Shown one piece after another: positions 20,525-30,301 of a DNA stretch of 64,000 nucleotides. The stretch covers positions 30,658,082-30,722,081 of the forward strand of contig NC_067207.1 in the NCBI RefSeq assembly GCF_026262505.1, given 5' to 3'. Position numbers and translations under genes: made by a program. Positions within the stretch are counted from its first letter, which is position 1. Every line of letters begins with the position of its first letter. The notes beneath the pieces are model-generated. The model saw only the letters and a program-made list of their open reading frames with translations, was not told the origin of the DNA and made no database searches. The DNA comes from Trichomonas vaginalis G3. Lineage: Eukaryota; Parabasalia; Trichomonadida; Trichomonadidae.

Positions 20525-20840
20525 AAGGAGGGAATTGTTCCTTATGAGGTATACATCATAACTATATACCTCATAAGGAACAATTCCCTTTGATAGCTGG
20601 GAAACTTTCTCTGAATAACTTATCATTTGGAGAAAGTTTCCCAGCTATCTATTAGAAACTAAAGGCTGTGAGGCACTAATATATAATCAGTGCTCATAGC
20701 CTTTAGTTTGTTATTAAAAACGAGAAAACTTGTTCGAAATGATAAACAATTTCGAACAAGTTTTCTCGTTTTAAGGAGGGAATTGTTCCTTATGAGGTAT
20801 ACATCATAACTATATACCTCATAAGGAACAATTCCCTCTT
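20525..20840. repeat. Hairpin array 1: five hairpins at ~62-bp spacing
   Basis: Five consecutive inverted repeats: 20529-20589 (25-bp perfect arms, 11-nt loop), 20592-20649 (20-bp perfect arms), 20656-20709 (~21-bp arms, one mismatch and one bulge), 20717-20772 (24-bp perfect arms, 8-nt loop) and 20777-20837 (identical to the first). Dyad centres at 20559, 20620.5, 20682.5, 20744.5 and 20807 are 61.5-62.5 bp apart. The hairpins are different in sequence but belong to the same four families as array 2, in reverse order. No protein is coded. Structured RNA, cruciform DNA or a set of dimeric protein sites are possible. Confidence 0.9.
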
Positions 20841-21351
20841 GATATCCTGGATATTTTTGAATATATTTTTTTAATTAAAGTTCTCAAAAGTATTATCAAA
20901 AGTGATTTTTTTAAAAATATCTCCAATTAATTAACTAATTAAAAGTATTATATTTTAAAAATTAAATAGTTTTTCAATTTTTTTGAAGGAATTGAGATAC
21001 TTCCCACGACAATAAAATTGAGAGGTTTACATTATGACTGATCTTAGCATGCAACAGAATATTACCTGATATTGAATTTTGAATCAGATTAACGAATGAT
21101 GTATATCCGAACAGCATGTCAATTAATGCTGCTATAATATGATCAATTTGTTCCATGCAAATCTATGAAATAAAGATAATTGGGCCCTCATTCAAAAACT
21201 TTTCATGCAATCATTGATGATTTGATTTATTGGAATACGAGTATATAAGAATTTCCGAAAAAGTGGCACCCAAAAAGTGACACTTTCAATAGGGAGTAAC
21301 ACTTAAAAAGTGACAATTTAAAATTCACAATAAATAAAAATAATAAATTTT
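20841..21351. other. Spacer between hairpin array 1 and the 189-codon ORF
   Basis: A+T-rich. Contains three short direct repeats of AAAAAGTG(G/A)CA at about 21,258-21,316. No gene supported. Confidence 0.5.
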
Positions 21352-21921
21352 TTAGTCTATTAAATTATTCTTTTCTTTGAAATCCTCTAAAAATTCTTCG
21401 AAATGTTCTAAAATATAATCTGGAGAATTATAACAAAATTCATTAATTTCTAACATATACGTATCTAACAATTCATTTGGAATTTCAAACGATCTTAAAT
21501 ATGTAATTGAATTTTGTATCTTCTCATTTATTTGAGAAAGTTTTTCTTCAGCATTTTCCAATAAAAATCTTAATGGATTCAAATTGGCTTCTTGATTCTG
21601 AACAAAATTTAATACTTGGTATAAACGTGATTGAACTTCTCTTTTCAATTTTGTTTTATAATCTGTCAATCGAGGCTCGCGAATTCTAATTGAAGGAATA
21701 AAACCTGTTTGAAGTAAATCGTTTTTAATACGATAAAAGTAATTGGGTGCAACTTCTTCTAAAAGATTTTTGACAAAAACATCAATTCTTTGATTTTTAA
21801 CGCAGCCAAAATCGTGATATTTTATCTTTTTAAATAAAGATTCAGAAACGTTATTCACAACGGTTAATTCATTTGGTCTGGCAGCGGCTATCCACATCAT
21901 AGCCAACAATTCCTTATACAA
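21352..21921 (-). CDS. Unrecognised 189-residue protein between hairpin arrays
   Basis: The open frame starts MYKELLAMMWIAAARPNELT. Its first ~9 codons are written in the half-hairpin that opens array 2 (about 21,894-21,915), so either the array invaded the gene or gene and array travel together. The product is soluble, mostly helical, and charged at the C-terminus, with no signal peptide, membrane segment or motif I can name. It may be the remaining part of a longer protein whose front was replaced. If the two arrays are the ends of one element, this would be its only gene. Confidence 0.45.
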   Translation of the reverse strand: MYKELLAMMWIAAARPNELTVVNNVSESLFKKIKYHDFGCVKNQRIDVFVKNLLEEVAPNYFYRIKNDLLQTGFIPSIRIREPRLTDYKTKLKREVQSRLYQVLNFVQNQEANLNPLRFLLENAEEKLSQINEKIQNSITYLRSFEIPNELLDTYMLEINEFCYNSPDYILEHFEEFLEDFKEKNNLID

Positions 21922-22905
21922 AATTCAAAAACTTGGGTGCAATCAGTTCTGATTGCACCCAAGTTTTTGAACTTTCTTGAGGGAATTAAAGGGTGAGAGA
22001 TTTATAGTCTATCTATATATCTCCCACCCTCTAATTCCCTCCCTGACAGCGGGAAATTTTGTCTGAATGTTAAACTATTCAGACAAAGTTTCCCACTGTT
22101 TGCGAAGGAATTGTTGGCTATGATGTACTGATTCATGATCAGTACATCATAGCCAACAATTCCTTATATAAAGTTCAAAAACTTGGGTGCAATCAGAACT
22201 GATTGCACCCAAGTTTTTGAACTTTCTTGAGGGAATGGAAGAGTAAGAGGTATACATTATGAATATATACCTCTTACCCTTCCATTCCCTCTCTGACAGC
22301 GGAAACTTTGTCTGAATGTTAAACTATTCAGACAAAGTTTCCCGCTGTCAGCGAAAGAATTGTTCCATCTGGTGCATAGAGTGTGAATCTATGCACCAAA
22401 TGGAGCAAGTCCCTCGCGAAATTGCCAAAACTTGCGTCGCATTTCAAAGATTGCGACCCAAATTTTGGCGATTTCTAGTAGAGATGGAGTATTTTGAGTC
22501 ACTGACCTATATGCAGTGGCTCAAAGGGCTCCATCTCTACTTTGAAGCAAGGAAACTTTCCTCGAAATTTTGATAATTTGAAGAAAGTTTTCAAGCAATT
22601 AACAAAGGATTACTCGCTATGAGGTAAAAATTCTAGATTTTCACCTCATAGCGAGAGCTTCCCTTTCATTGCTTGAAAACTTTCCCCAGCTTCAAAATTG
22701 GGGAAAGGGCTGTAAAGTCGACTCCGATACCAGCAGGTACCAGAGTATTTAAAAGAGAAGCCCTCGTACGAGTTTCTATGAAGACCTTCTCATTCAAGAA
22801 GATCTTAATAGAAAATCGTACGAGGGCATTGGAAACTCGCGTCTGGTACATGTTGGTACCAGAGTGTTTGAGATTTGAAGACTCTGGTACTAACATGTAC
22901 CAGAA
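21894..22905. repeat. Hairpin array 2: ~15 hairpins in a four-hairpin, 250-bp cassette
   Basis: Near-perfect hairpins follow each other: 21924-21971, 21979-22041, 22044-22101, 22105-22165 (28-bp perfect arms), 22170-22225 (27-bp perfect arms, 2-nt loop), 22229-22291, 22294-22350, 22360-22409, 22418-22474, 22478-22540, ~22551-22592 and 22605-22666, then less regular ones to 22,905. Dyad centres run 21947.5, 22010, 22072.5, 22135, 22197.5, 22260, 22322, 22384, 22446.5, 22509 and so on, i.e. 62-62.5 bp each. Every fourth hairpin is related, giving a 250-bp higher-order repeat. Between related hairpins both arms change together, so pairing survives while sequence drifts. Confidence 0.92.
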
Positions 22906-23057
22906 TTTATGATGAATTTAAGATGGACCATTATAAAATGGTAGCGGTTTGTTTCAAAAAATTTTAGATGAGATTTGCATAGATATAGATTATATGATTT
23001 ATACATATGAAAAATAATATATAAAAATATAATTTTGAAAAAAAAAAAAAAAAAAAA
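22906..23057. other. Spacer with A-tract before element 2
   Basis: A short A+T-rich stretch ending in an ~18-nt A run that abuts the element 2 terminus. Element 1 also has a run of A (T on the plus strand) just outside its terminus, so the A-run may be part of the end or a target preference. Confidence 0.5.
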
Positions 23058-23325
23058 GGTAGTGGGGCCTCCAGGCACTTCGTGCCCTCTAGCCCTGAAG
23101 ATGTTTAGTATAACTTTGTCCGGACAAGTAAGGGTCTATCGTCGCTACAGGAAAAGTTACAGGCGTTCCAAGGAAGTATACTTTGAGAAGCCTTTTCTCC
23201 CTTATAGAATGAGATAGGACGGTTATTTTACAAAACTGACAACACTTTGACCGAGTAGTTTTTTGTGCTGAACAAATAGTGTCATATAAACATCTGTCAA
23301 AAACCGCTTTTTAACTTCACTTAAA
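23058..23325. repeat. Terminal and subterminal region of element 2
   Basis: Matches the inverted end of element 1 in its outermost ~50 bp and again from about 23,115 to the first gene. It contains the mini-hairpin GGCAC-TTC-GTGCC at 23,074-23,086, which differs in sequence from the GGCGC-AAC-GCGCC of element 1 but keeps all five base pairs. Confidence 0.85.
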
Positions 23326-23943
23326 ATGCCACGTAAGCTACGTAAGAATATACGTAAGAGGAAGGGAGCATTGAAACATCCAATAGTAAAACTGACACCA
23401 CAACAACAGTTGCAACAACAAATAATGAATGACCCCACTATGTTGCAACAAATGTCAAGCAACCCTATGCTTTTAAACCGAGTTTTTGGTGCACAGAGTG
23501 GAGGTTTAAGAGCGGCACTTTTAGCAAAAATGGCAGGCTATGGTGGAGCTGCAGACGGAACAGCTTATAACCCTCAAAGTCAAATGAATTTGAGTTCACT
23601 CAAAAATCAAATAACAGATGTCAAAAAGTCAAACATAGACATACAGAAACAAATAAGTGAAAACGAAAAGAAACTAGAATATGACAGACACACAAAGAAA
23701 CTCAATGAGTTAAACGTAGAGAAAAAGAAGAAAGAAGAACAACTGAAAGAACTAAGTACAGAGGAATATGCAAAAAAAGTGTCAGAAAAAGCAGCAGAAG
23801 TAGCAAAAATGGAACAAGATGTTGTAAATTTTGAAAAACCATACTACTCAATATAAAGTACTGAAAGATGAAGAGATAAAACAAAAAGCCCTGAAGACAT
23901 ATATGGATAGCGATGAGTATAAAAAGAAGTTGAAGCAAATGTA
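23326..23943 (+). pseudogene. Small basic coiled-coil protein (element 2)
   Basis: Counterpart of the 205-residue gene of element 1, with the same basic head and glutamine-rich segment. Broken. Confidence 0.75.
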
Positions 23944-23964
23944 AAGGCAGAAAAACTTTTACAG

Positions 23965-26664
23965 TTGCAAAACCAAACCGTACAGTATGAAAACTTAGCA
24001 CAAGAAAGTAAAAATAACGACGCAGCCATGCAAAAGGCAATGAAAAGCGCAGAATATATAAAAGCTAATAATGACTGGTTAGATGCCCAAGCCAACGCCA
24101 AAGCAGCCCAACTTATAGGGTCAATAAGGACAAAAATACAAGCGGATGAAGACAGTTCAAATGAAGCTTTAATGAATGCTGACTTTAAGAACGCCTTCGA
24201 AGCTCTTCATAGTAAGGTGAAACTAGTGAACGACTTCTCATCTGGAAAGAAACTGAAGTCTGAAGGTTTCGACAACGAGTTAAGAGAAGTAGCACAAAAT
24301 ATGACGAAAATAACAGATGCAGCAACGAGACAGGCAGTTCAAAGTGCCTATGACGCCGTTAGAGCAACTGTTGTGGAAAGTCAAGAAAAAGAGTTACAAC
24401 AGACCAAAACAGACCTAGTAAATGCTTTCTTAAGAACGAAAAGTCAGGTAGGACATTATGCTGCAGATGGAACATATGTGCCAGCTGGTGGAACTTATAT
24501 ACCAGCTGGTGGAACTTATATACTAGCTAGTGGAACTTATATACCACCAAACCCTCCAAGAGAAGCACCTGCACCAGGACTACCTAAAACATTTACATCG
24601 TCACATGGACACAGACACAGGCATGCACCAAAACCAACACAACAACCAACACAACAACCAACAGTTCAAAACACTGCACCACAACCAACAGTTCAAAACC
24701 CTGCACAACAACCAACAGTTCAAAACCCTGCACAACAACAACCACAAACAGAGCAAGGACATAAAAGAAGTAGAGAACAAGGAAACCAAGAATTCTTAAA
24801 AATGCTAAAGGAAGACTATGGTTACCCAGATACTCTTGACTTTAGTGACAGATATAAAGAAGCTATTAGAAAGTTCAAGGAAGGAAATACTGACCCGAAC
24901 CTATTTAGCTTTATGGCTCAGCACCAAATGGGATATAATTTCAAACCTGGAAAATACAAGCTCGCTAAGGGATATGATTTAATAGCATATCATCCAAATG
25001 ACATGACTGAATTTACTCCGAGATATTTGGTGTCAGAGCTAAATGACAATTCAACTCTCTTCATGAAACGCGTAAAAAATAGAGACGGAACGAAAGAAGA
25101 AAGGTTTATGAGTCCGGATGACTTAGATAGGGAACTTGTTAAAAACGGTCTCGGAATATATGAAATGCCAGCAGATGAGGTACAAGAAACTCCACAGGAA
25201 GAAGTTCAGATACAACCAGACATGGAAGAAATAGTTCAGCAACAACAGCTAGAAGAGCCTGAAGGAAACGAAACAAGTCCCTCCTTTGGAAACTAACTTC
25301 ACAGAACTAGATGAAGATTTGGAACAGCCGAAAAATCTTGACCCTCAACAAGAGTATGAGGTGAATATGGAATCTTTCCAAGAGTCTAAAAAAATTTGGC
25401 TGACATGGTAGAAGAATATCGAAAAATGTTTGCCGACATACAAAAGACTCCAACACCAGAAAAATATTCAGCATAGAATGAAGTACTGAAAGAAATGTAC
25501 ACAAATACAACAACCCTTTTTACTTACGACCATATAACGTTCAATCTTTGGCTGAACTCGGTGAAAATAAAAGGTTAAATTTCAAACAAAACATATAGAA
25601 ATGAAACATTGTTTAAAGTTCATCAGAACCTAACCAATATGGAAACAAACCTACTTTTGTTTCTGCAGACTATGGAACTACAATGAGATGGGGTCATAAA
25701 GCTAACCCGGATAGGTGTTCATAAACTTACAACCACAATTCCAAGAAGTTGTAGACGCAATGGAAGTGAATGGTGAACCAGATTTAGCTGGTATTTTCAG
25801 CGCGGCTTTAATGCCATTGAAAGATATGAAACATGCAGATATTTTGGACCAGTATGAAATGAACATGGCTGATGGAAATATAACACCTGACGTTCTAGAA
25901 CATTTATCTCAAAGAACTACACAGAACCATAGAGATGGTATATTTGGTGAAGAGTTAGAAAGAAGTTAGGGAGAGAGAAGGAAGAGAACCTATTGTACAT
26001 GACCTTGCAAAACGAAGTTTGCAAAATGTCATAAAAACTTACTTTGCAGACAATGAAATGAGAAGGGATGAATATTGAAGAAAAACTCAAATGGACAGTA
26101 CAAATGAAATGTTAGTATTGAAAAACATGTTCCATGACAAATAAAACCAACTACAGAAATAAATGACGCAAGACTGAAACGTTGGGTAAAAGCTTTCCCA
26201 TTCACAAAAGATATTATTGGTAACATGGAAAGAAAACCAGAATGGCTACAAAAACATATATTTGGAAACGAGCTTATTCCATATGGACAAGCTCTGTTTG
26301 AAGAGCTTGAACCGAAACTCAGGAAAGAGTCATGCAAACAATACGCGAAGACTCAAATACAAACTATGACAAACTCTTTCTAGGATATTGGTTACCTGAG
26401 ATGGGCGACCAGAGCCCAAAGGCAAAAAGGACATGGGAAATTTAAACATAGTAGGTGAACATGAGGCAAAGATGCAACAACTTGAAGCAGAGGGCAAGTT
26501 ACCAAAAGCGACCAAAGAAGAAGAGAAGAGTAGAACAAAGTGAAAGTAGTGAAGAAGTAACTTCATCTAGTGAAAGTAGTGGCAATGAAGGAAAAAGAAG
26601 AGTTAAAAACTCAGTCAGGAAGAAAGTAAAGCTTGGTCCACGTGGGTTCTATTATGACATATAA
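23965..26664 (+). pseudogene. Large Pro/Gln-rich structural-type protein (element 2)
   Basis: Counterpart of the 925-residue gene of element 1. The proline/glutamine repeat is shorter here, while a neighbouring TYIPAGG-type repeat is longer, so both tracts change by repeat slippage. The basic PKKKRRVE region is recognisable near the end. Broken in several places. Confidence 0.75.
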
Positions 26665-26696
26665 ATCCAACTATTCTATATTTTTACCCATATGAA

Positions 26697-28310
26697 ATGT
26701 ACGCCGCTCAGAATATAACGCCAACAGTTTTGGATGCCATGAACGGAAATGTTTCCGAATGGTATAACGAATGCGACAATGCCATTAGAAGGTCAGAAAT
26801 AGTTCCTGGAACTTACGAATATACAACTGCTGTTTCTTATGGAAACGTAGGTGAGTTTGGAGAAGGTTCTTCAACAACAGTAGATATTGCTTGCGACAGG
26901 TTTCATATTATTTCTATTGACAACTCATTCTTATAGTGGAACAAGACATTGAAATAAAACCTTCTGCCAAGTTGTCTGACAAGAAAGGTTGCAATGGAAT
27001 TTTCTATGTCGGATACCAATATGCTCCAGAAGTTTTCATGGGATATAAGATATATTCTAACTCTGACTTAGTTCAAACAGTAACATGGGCAAACTATGAA
27101 TGGTTCGCTTTGAGAAACTCAGTACAACCACAAGCTAGAGAACAAACAGACCAGTATGCAACTATTGAGAAAATAAGAAGACTTGACCCTAACGTTCCAG
27201 GAGTTTATGTTAACCTTTCTGGTTCAGATGGAACTGCTGCCACTAAAGTAAAAACTGAAACTTAGAGTTCCTTTGTCATCTTTCCTCATCTTCAGGTTTT
27301 TAAGATACTTGCCAAACTGGGCAGGAAAAATTTCTATCGAACTTACTCCAAGCAAAAATAACTTAGTCATTGCACCAACACAAGACCCATTCACTCTTAC
27401 TGTAGCTGGAACTGGTGGAGCCAAGTTCTGTGACTTTTGCAAAGACAAAGTTGACTTAGACTTTGGTTTCTCAAACTTCAACAATGAAGTAAACTATTAT
27501 TTCAATGCTTGGAACTGCTTGGACCCAGTTAAGTTCACATGCGAAAAGTTTGAATGCAAGAGAATAGAAAGCAGACTTGCAGTCTATATGTTGGACCCAG
27601 ATATTTCAAATGCTTTAGCTGCCAAATATATTGCAGTTCCACTTATGTTCCCTATACACCAAATATCTGTCAAAGACTTTGCAGTGAAGTTTGGAAACCA
27701 AAGTGCTGACCCAGGTGCAAGAACAGATATTGCCTTAACAACTGCAATGAAACATGCAGATACTATGTTTGTACTGTTCAGACGAACTATAAATGACTAT
27801 TCTTGTTTCTACAACCCGGTATTAAATATCATATAAACATAGATGGCAAATATTATCCAAGAGAAGAATATTCTACAGTTGAGGATATGAGGTCATACAA
27901 CTTGACATTAGATGCTATGAACTTTAACAACAATTTCACAACAACCATTAACCCTGAAATGCAAAGTTCTATTATGCCATATGTGAAAGTATGGACTCAT
28001 ACAGGAGGTCAAAAAACTCAATATACAAATGGAGACCGTTCAAACTTTTGGCTTGGCATTCCATTTGCTGACTCAGAAGACTTTATGGGTGGTATTTCAA
28101 CTGTTGGTACTACAAATACAATATACTGGTGACAGAGACGGTCCAGATGAACTGAGAGCAAAGAAGTTTACAAAACCAATAGCACTTTTCACGGAAGATG
28201 CTCTTTTGAAGATTCGTTCGATGAAACCTGCTGGAGCTCCTCAGATTGGCATAACGACAGCTCTCATCGAGCAGATTTGGCAGCAGGTCAGTAAGTTGTT
28301 CTTGAACTGA
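26697..28310 (+). pseudogene. Major-capsid-type protein (element 2)
   Basis: Matches the capsid-type gene of element 1 and additionally preserves the C-terminal region. Beta-strand-rich blocks and the position between structural genes support a double-jelly-roll capsid protein. Broken in a few places. Confidence 0.6.
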
Positions 28311-28360
28311 CTTCTCTCCGTCAAATATTGACAGTACGCCAGTTTTGACATAAAATTGTA

Positions 28361-28606
28361 TTATAAACTTACCTTTAAAATATCTGTAAGTTTTGTTGTT
28401 ATATTTTTGTCTGCTTCAAGAACTTTCACCATTTCAGTTATACCAACTTTCTTTGCTTTATGAAAATATTTTGGTTCAGCAAAGACTGCTATTCTATAAC
28501 ATTTTCCATTGTTTGTGTAAAGAACTATTCTGTCAATGTATTTGTATTGTTTGTGTGTGTAAACTTTGTTTTGCTTCAATTCGAAGAGATACTCAAATAC
28601 GTCCAT
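28361..28606 (-). CDS. 81-residue unknown protein (element 2)
   Basis: An open frame starting MDVFEYLFELKQNKVYTHKQ on the opposite strand to its neighbours, divergent from the gene at 28,625 across only 18 bp. A downstream plus-strand remnant (29,215-29,408) has a similar size and YxLL...VDKGKFYVF pattern, so the two may be related. Function unknown. Looks whole. Confidence 0.45.
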   Translation of the reverse strand: MDVFEYLFELKQNKVYTHKQYKYIDRIVLYTNNGKCYRIAVFAEPKYFHKAKKVGITEMVKVLEADKNITTKLTDILKVSL

Positions 28607-28624
28607 CTTTTTATTCTAAGTAAA
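28607..28624. promoter_or_regulatory. 18-bp bidirectional promoter-like spacer (element 2)
   Basis: TTTTTATTCTAAGTAAA separates two divergent start codons. It carries the T-rich/TATTC/TAAA motif that precedes most genes of elements 2 and 3. With so little room, both transcripts probably start inside it. Confidence 0.5.
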
Positions 28625-29208
28625 ATGTCATTTCCGAAAAATAGAAGCGTAAGTGTTTCAAAAGGTTTTAATGGCGGTGGCAGATGTGAAGTTTAAATTC
28701 ACCAACTCAAACAAACAGTCAAAGTGTTGTTGTCAATGTCAAAGACAGAGATGTTGAAGTGGGGAAACCATACGAAGACCAAGATGGTATAACAATAGTT
28801 CCTGTAAAAGAACAACCAACATACCCTGAAGTTAGCAGAGACTTAAGTTCTGTTGCAGATATTCGAAACGACTACCAACAACTGAAAGACAAACTTCAAA
28901 CTCAGGAGAAGATTTGTCAAGCTTTAGGTATAATGTTAAACTTGGTCGAACACAACCCTGTAAAAGTGAACTCATATGTCATCGCACCTCATGAAGTTTT
29001 GAAAGAACTATTGAAACTTTTGACAGAGGCAGACGATATAAACATCAAAGAAATAGAACCCGACGTTAGTTGCTGTGGTGTTTCATATAATGTCATTGAC
29101 AAGATATACGTTATGAAAGGAGGTGAAACGTTGAACTTAAAATATAGTTTCCCAGACGTTATAAAAATATTTGACGACCACAACATTTCATTAAAGTTTA
29201 TTTGCTAA
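28625..29208 (+). pseudogene. [DE]VSCCG protein shared by elements 2 and 3
   Basis: Ends in a conserved module with DVSCCGVSYNVIDKIYVMK, followed by a TLNLKYSFPDVIKIFDDHNI tail. Element 3 has the same module at about 59,999-60,255 (EVSCCGTVAKINPIKDISTI, then ELHLTYNDIYNKIVDEYNI). The paired cysteines and the (L/Y)xxxYN/FxDxxxxxxxxxNI tail line up. No known family recognised. Broken at the front. Confidence 0.6.
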
Positions 29209-29214
29209 GTAAAA

Positions 29215-29408
29215 ATGTCAAAACTTCTTGAAAGATGTTTGAAGAAAAAAATATAGACTTTATTTCATGTAAAGGACTTTACACACTTTTGAACGATATG
29301 AAAGACCCTGTTTTGTTTGTTCGTGTAGACAAAGGAAAGTTCTATGTCTTTACAAAATATTTGAACTTCTTAGACAGAGAACTTCAAGAAACGCCATGTG
29401 AAGTTTAG
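29215..29408 (+). pseudogene. Small unknown gene remnant (element 2)
   Basis: A short gene-like stretch starting at an ATG preceded by TAAAA, with GLYTLLNDMKDPVLFVRVDK. Possibly related to the 81-residue minus-strand ORF next door. Broken. Confidence 0.35.
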
Positions 29409-29452
29409 ATGAAGTTCTTCTCCACTTTCAGAAAACTTTTTAATATATGTAA

Positions 29453-30290
29453 ATGGCAGAAGACATAGTGGTTTATACTATTACGACTAAAAACCCTGAG
29501 TCATATAATTCTATAACAACAAACTTACCAAAGTCCTCAAGGACGATATTGTAAACTAACTTTAAACACAATGACGACTAAAGCCTGTTTTGCTCTTTTG
29601 ACACCAGAAGACTTTATTGTTGTGAATGGTAAAAAATACTCCTTTGAAGATACTTACTCAGATATACCACCAACAGGTTTTGTTGACTTATTTAATACTT
29701 TAAGGACGAGTGTAACATGTGCTGCAACTAGAGCAGGTTTCATTATGTTTGGATGTCCGACTGAGTTTACTATAAACAATATGAGCTATAATACAAAACT
29801 TATTTCTGGTTTTTACTACCAACAGTTTCCTATAACAGGAAAAGGTGTCATACAAGGAATGTCTATTCCATTGACTTTAAGTACACCTATTTTATATATT
29901 GTTTCAAACTTAGGTTCAAAGTGTTATTCGAATGTCGACAGAAACTACTATGACCAAAAGATACTTATGCGTATAAATAACACATTCTCTGCTGGTTGCC
30001 TATTGTTCATTCGAATGCAGAGTTTTCAGCTTTAGTAAACTCAAACACTTTAGCAAACATAAACTTAACCTTAGTTACGCAAACTTTGTTCCTGTAAAAC
30101 TTTTATGTCCTATGTATTTGTCAATGACGGCAGAAAGTTTCGAATTGGAAGATGCAACTGTAAAGTATTGTACTACAAGAACAACTTCAACAACAAATAG
30201 CTCAAGAACAACAAATGGAACAAATGCAACAAATAGCTCAAGAACAACAAATGCAACAAATAGCTCAAGAATAAAAAAAATATTTTTTTA
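29453..30290 (+). pseudogene. Penton-like minor capsid protein (element 2)
   Basis: A strand-rich central region (for example FTINNMSYNTKLISGFYYQQ and VIQGMSIPLTLSTPILYIVS) is followed by a glutamine-rich tail made of repeated AQEQQMQQI-like units. The size, beta content and position between capsid and helicase fit a single-jelly-roll penton protein of Polinton-like elements; element 3 has an analogous gene at 60,775. The assignment is inference. Broken in a few places. Confidence 0.4.
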
Positions 30291-30301
30291 TTTTTATAAA
30301 A

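Noticed and set aside
21894-22905. CRISPR array
   Set aside because: Regular spacing, but there are no constant repeats with unique spacers; every unit is a different hairpin, the DNA is eukaryotic and no cas genes are near.
22316-22912. ORFs inside hairpin array 2
   Set aside because: Their codons are hairpin arms and they appear on both strands because of the palindromes; no conserved product.
23040-23057. Poly(A) tail of a retrotransposon
   Set aside because: The A-run abuts an element terminus rather than a LINE or SINE body, and no reverse-transcriptase gene is visible.
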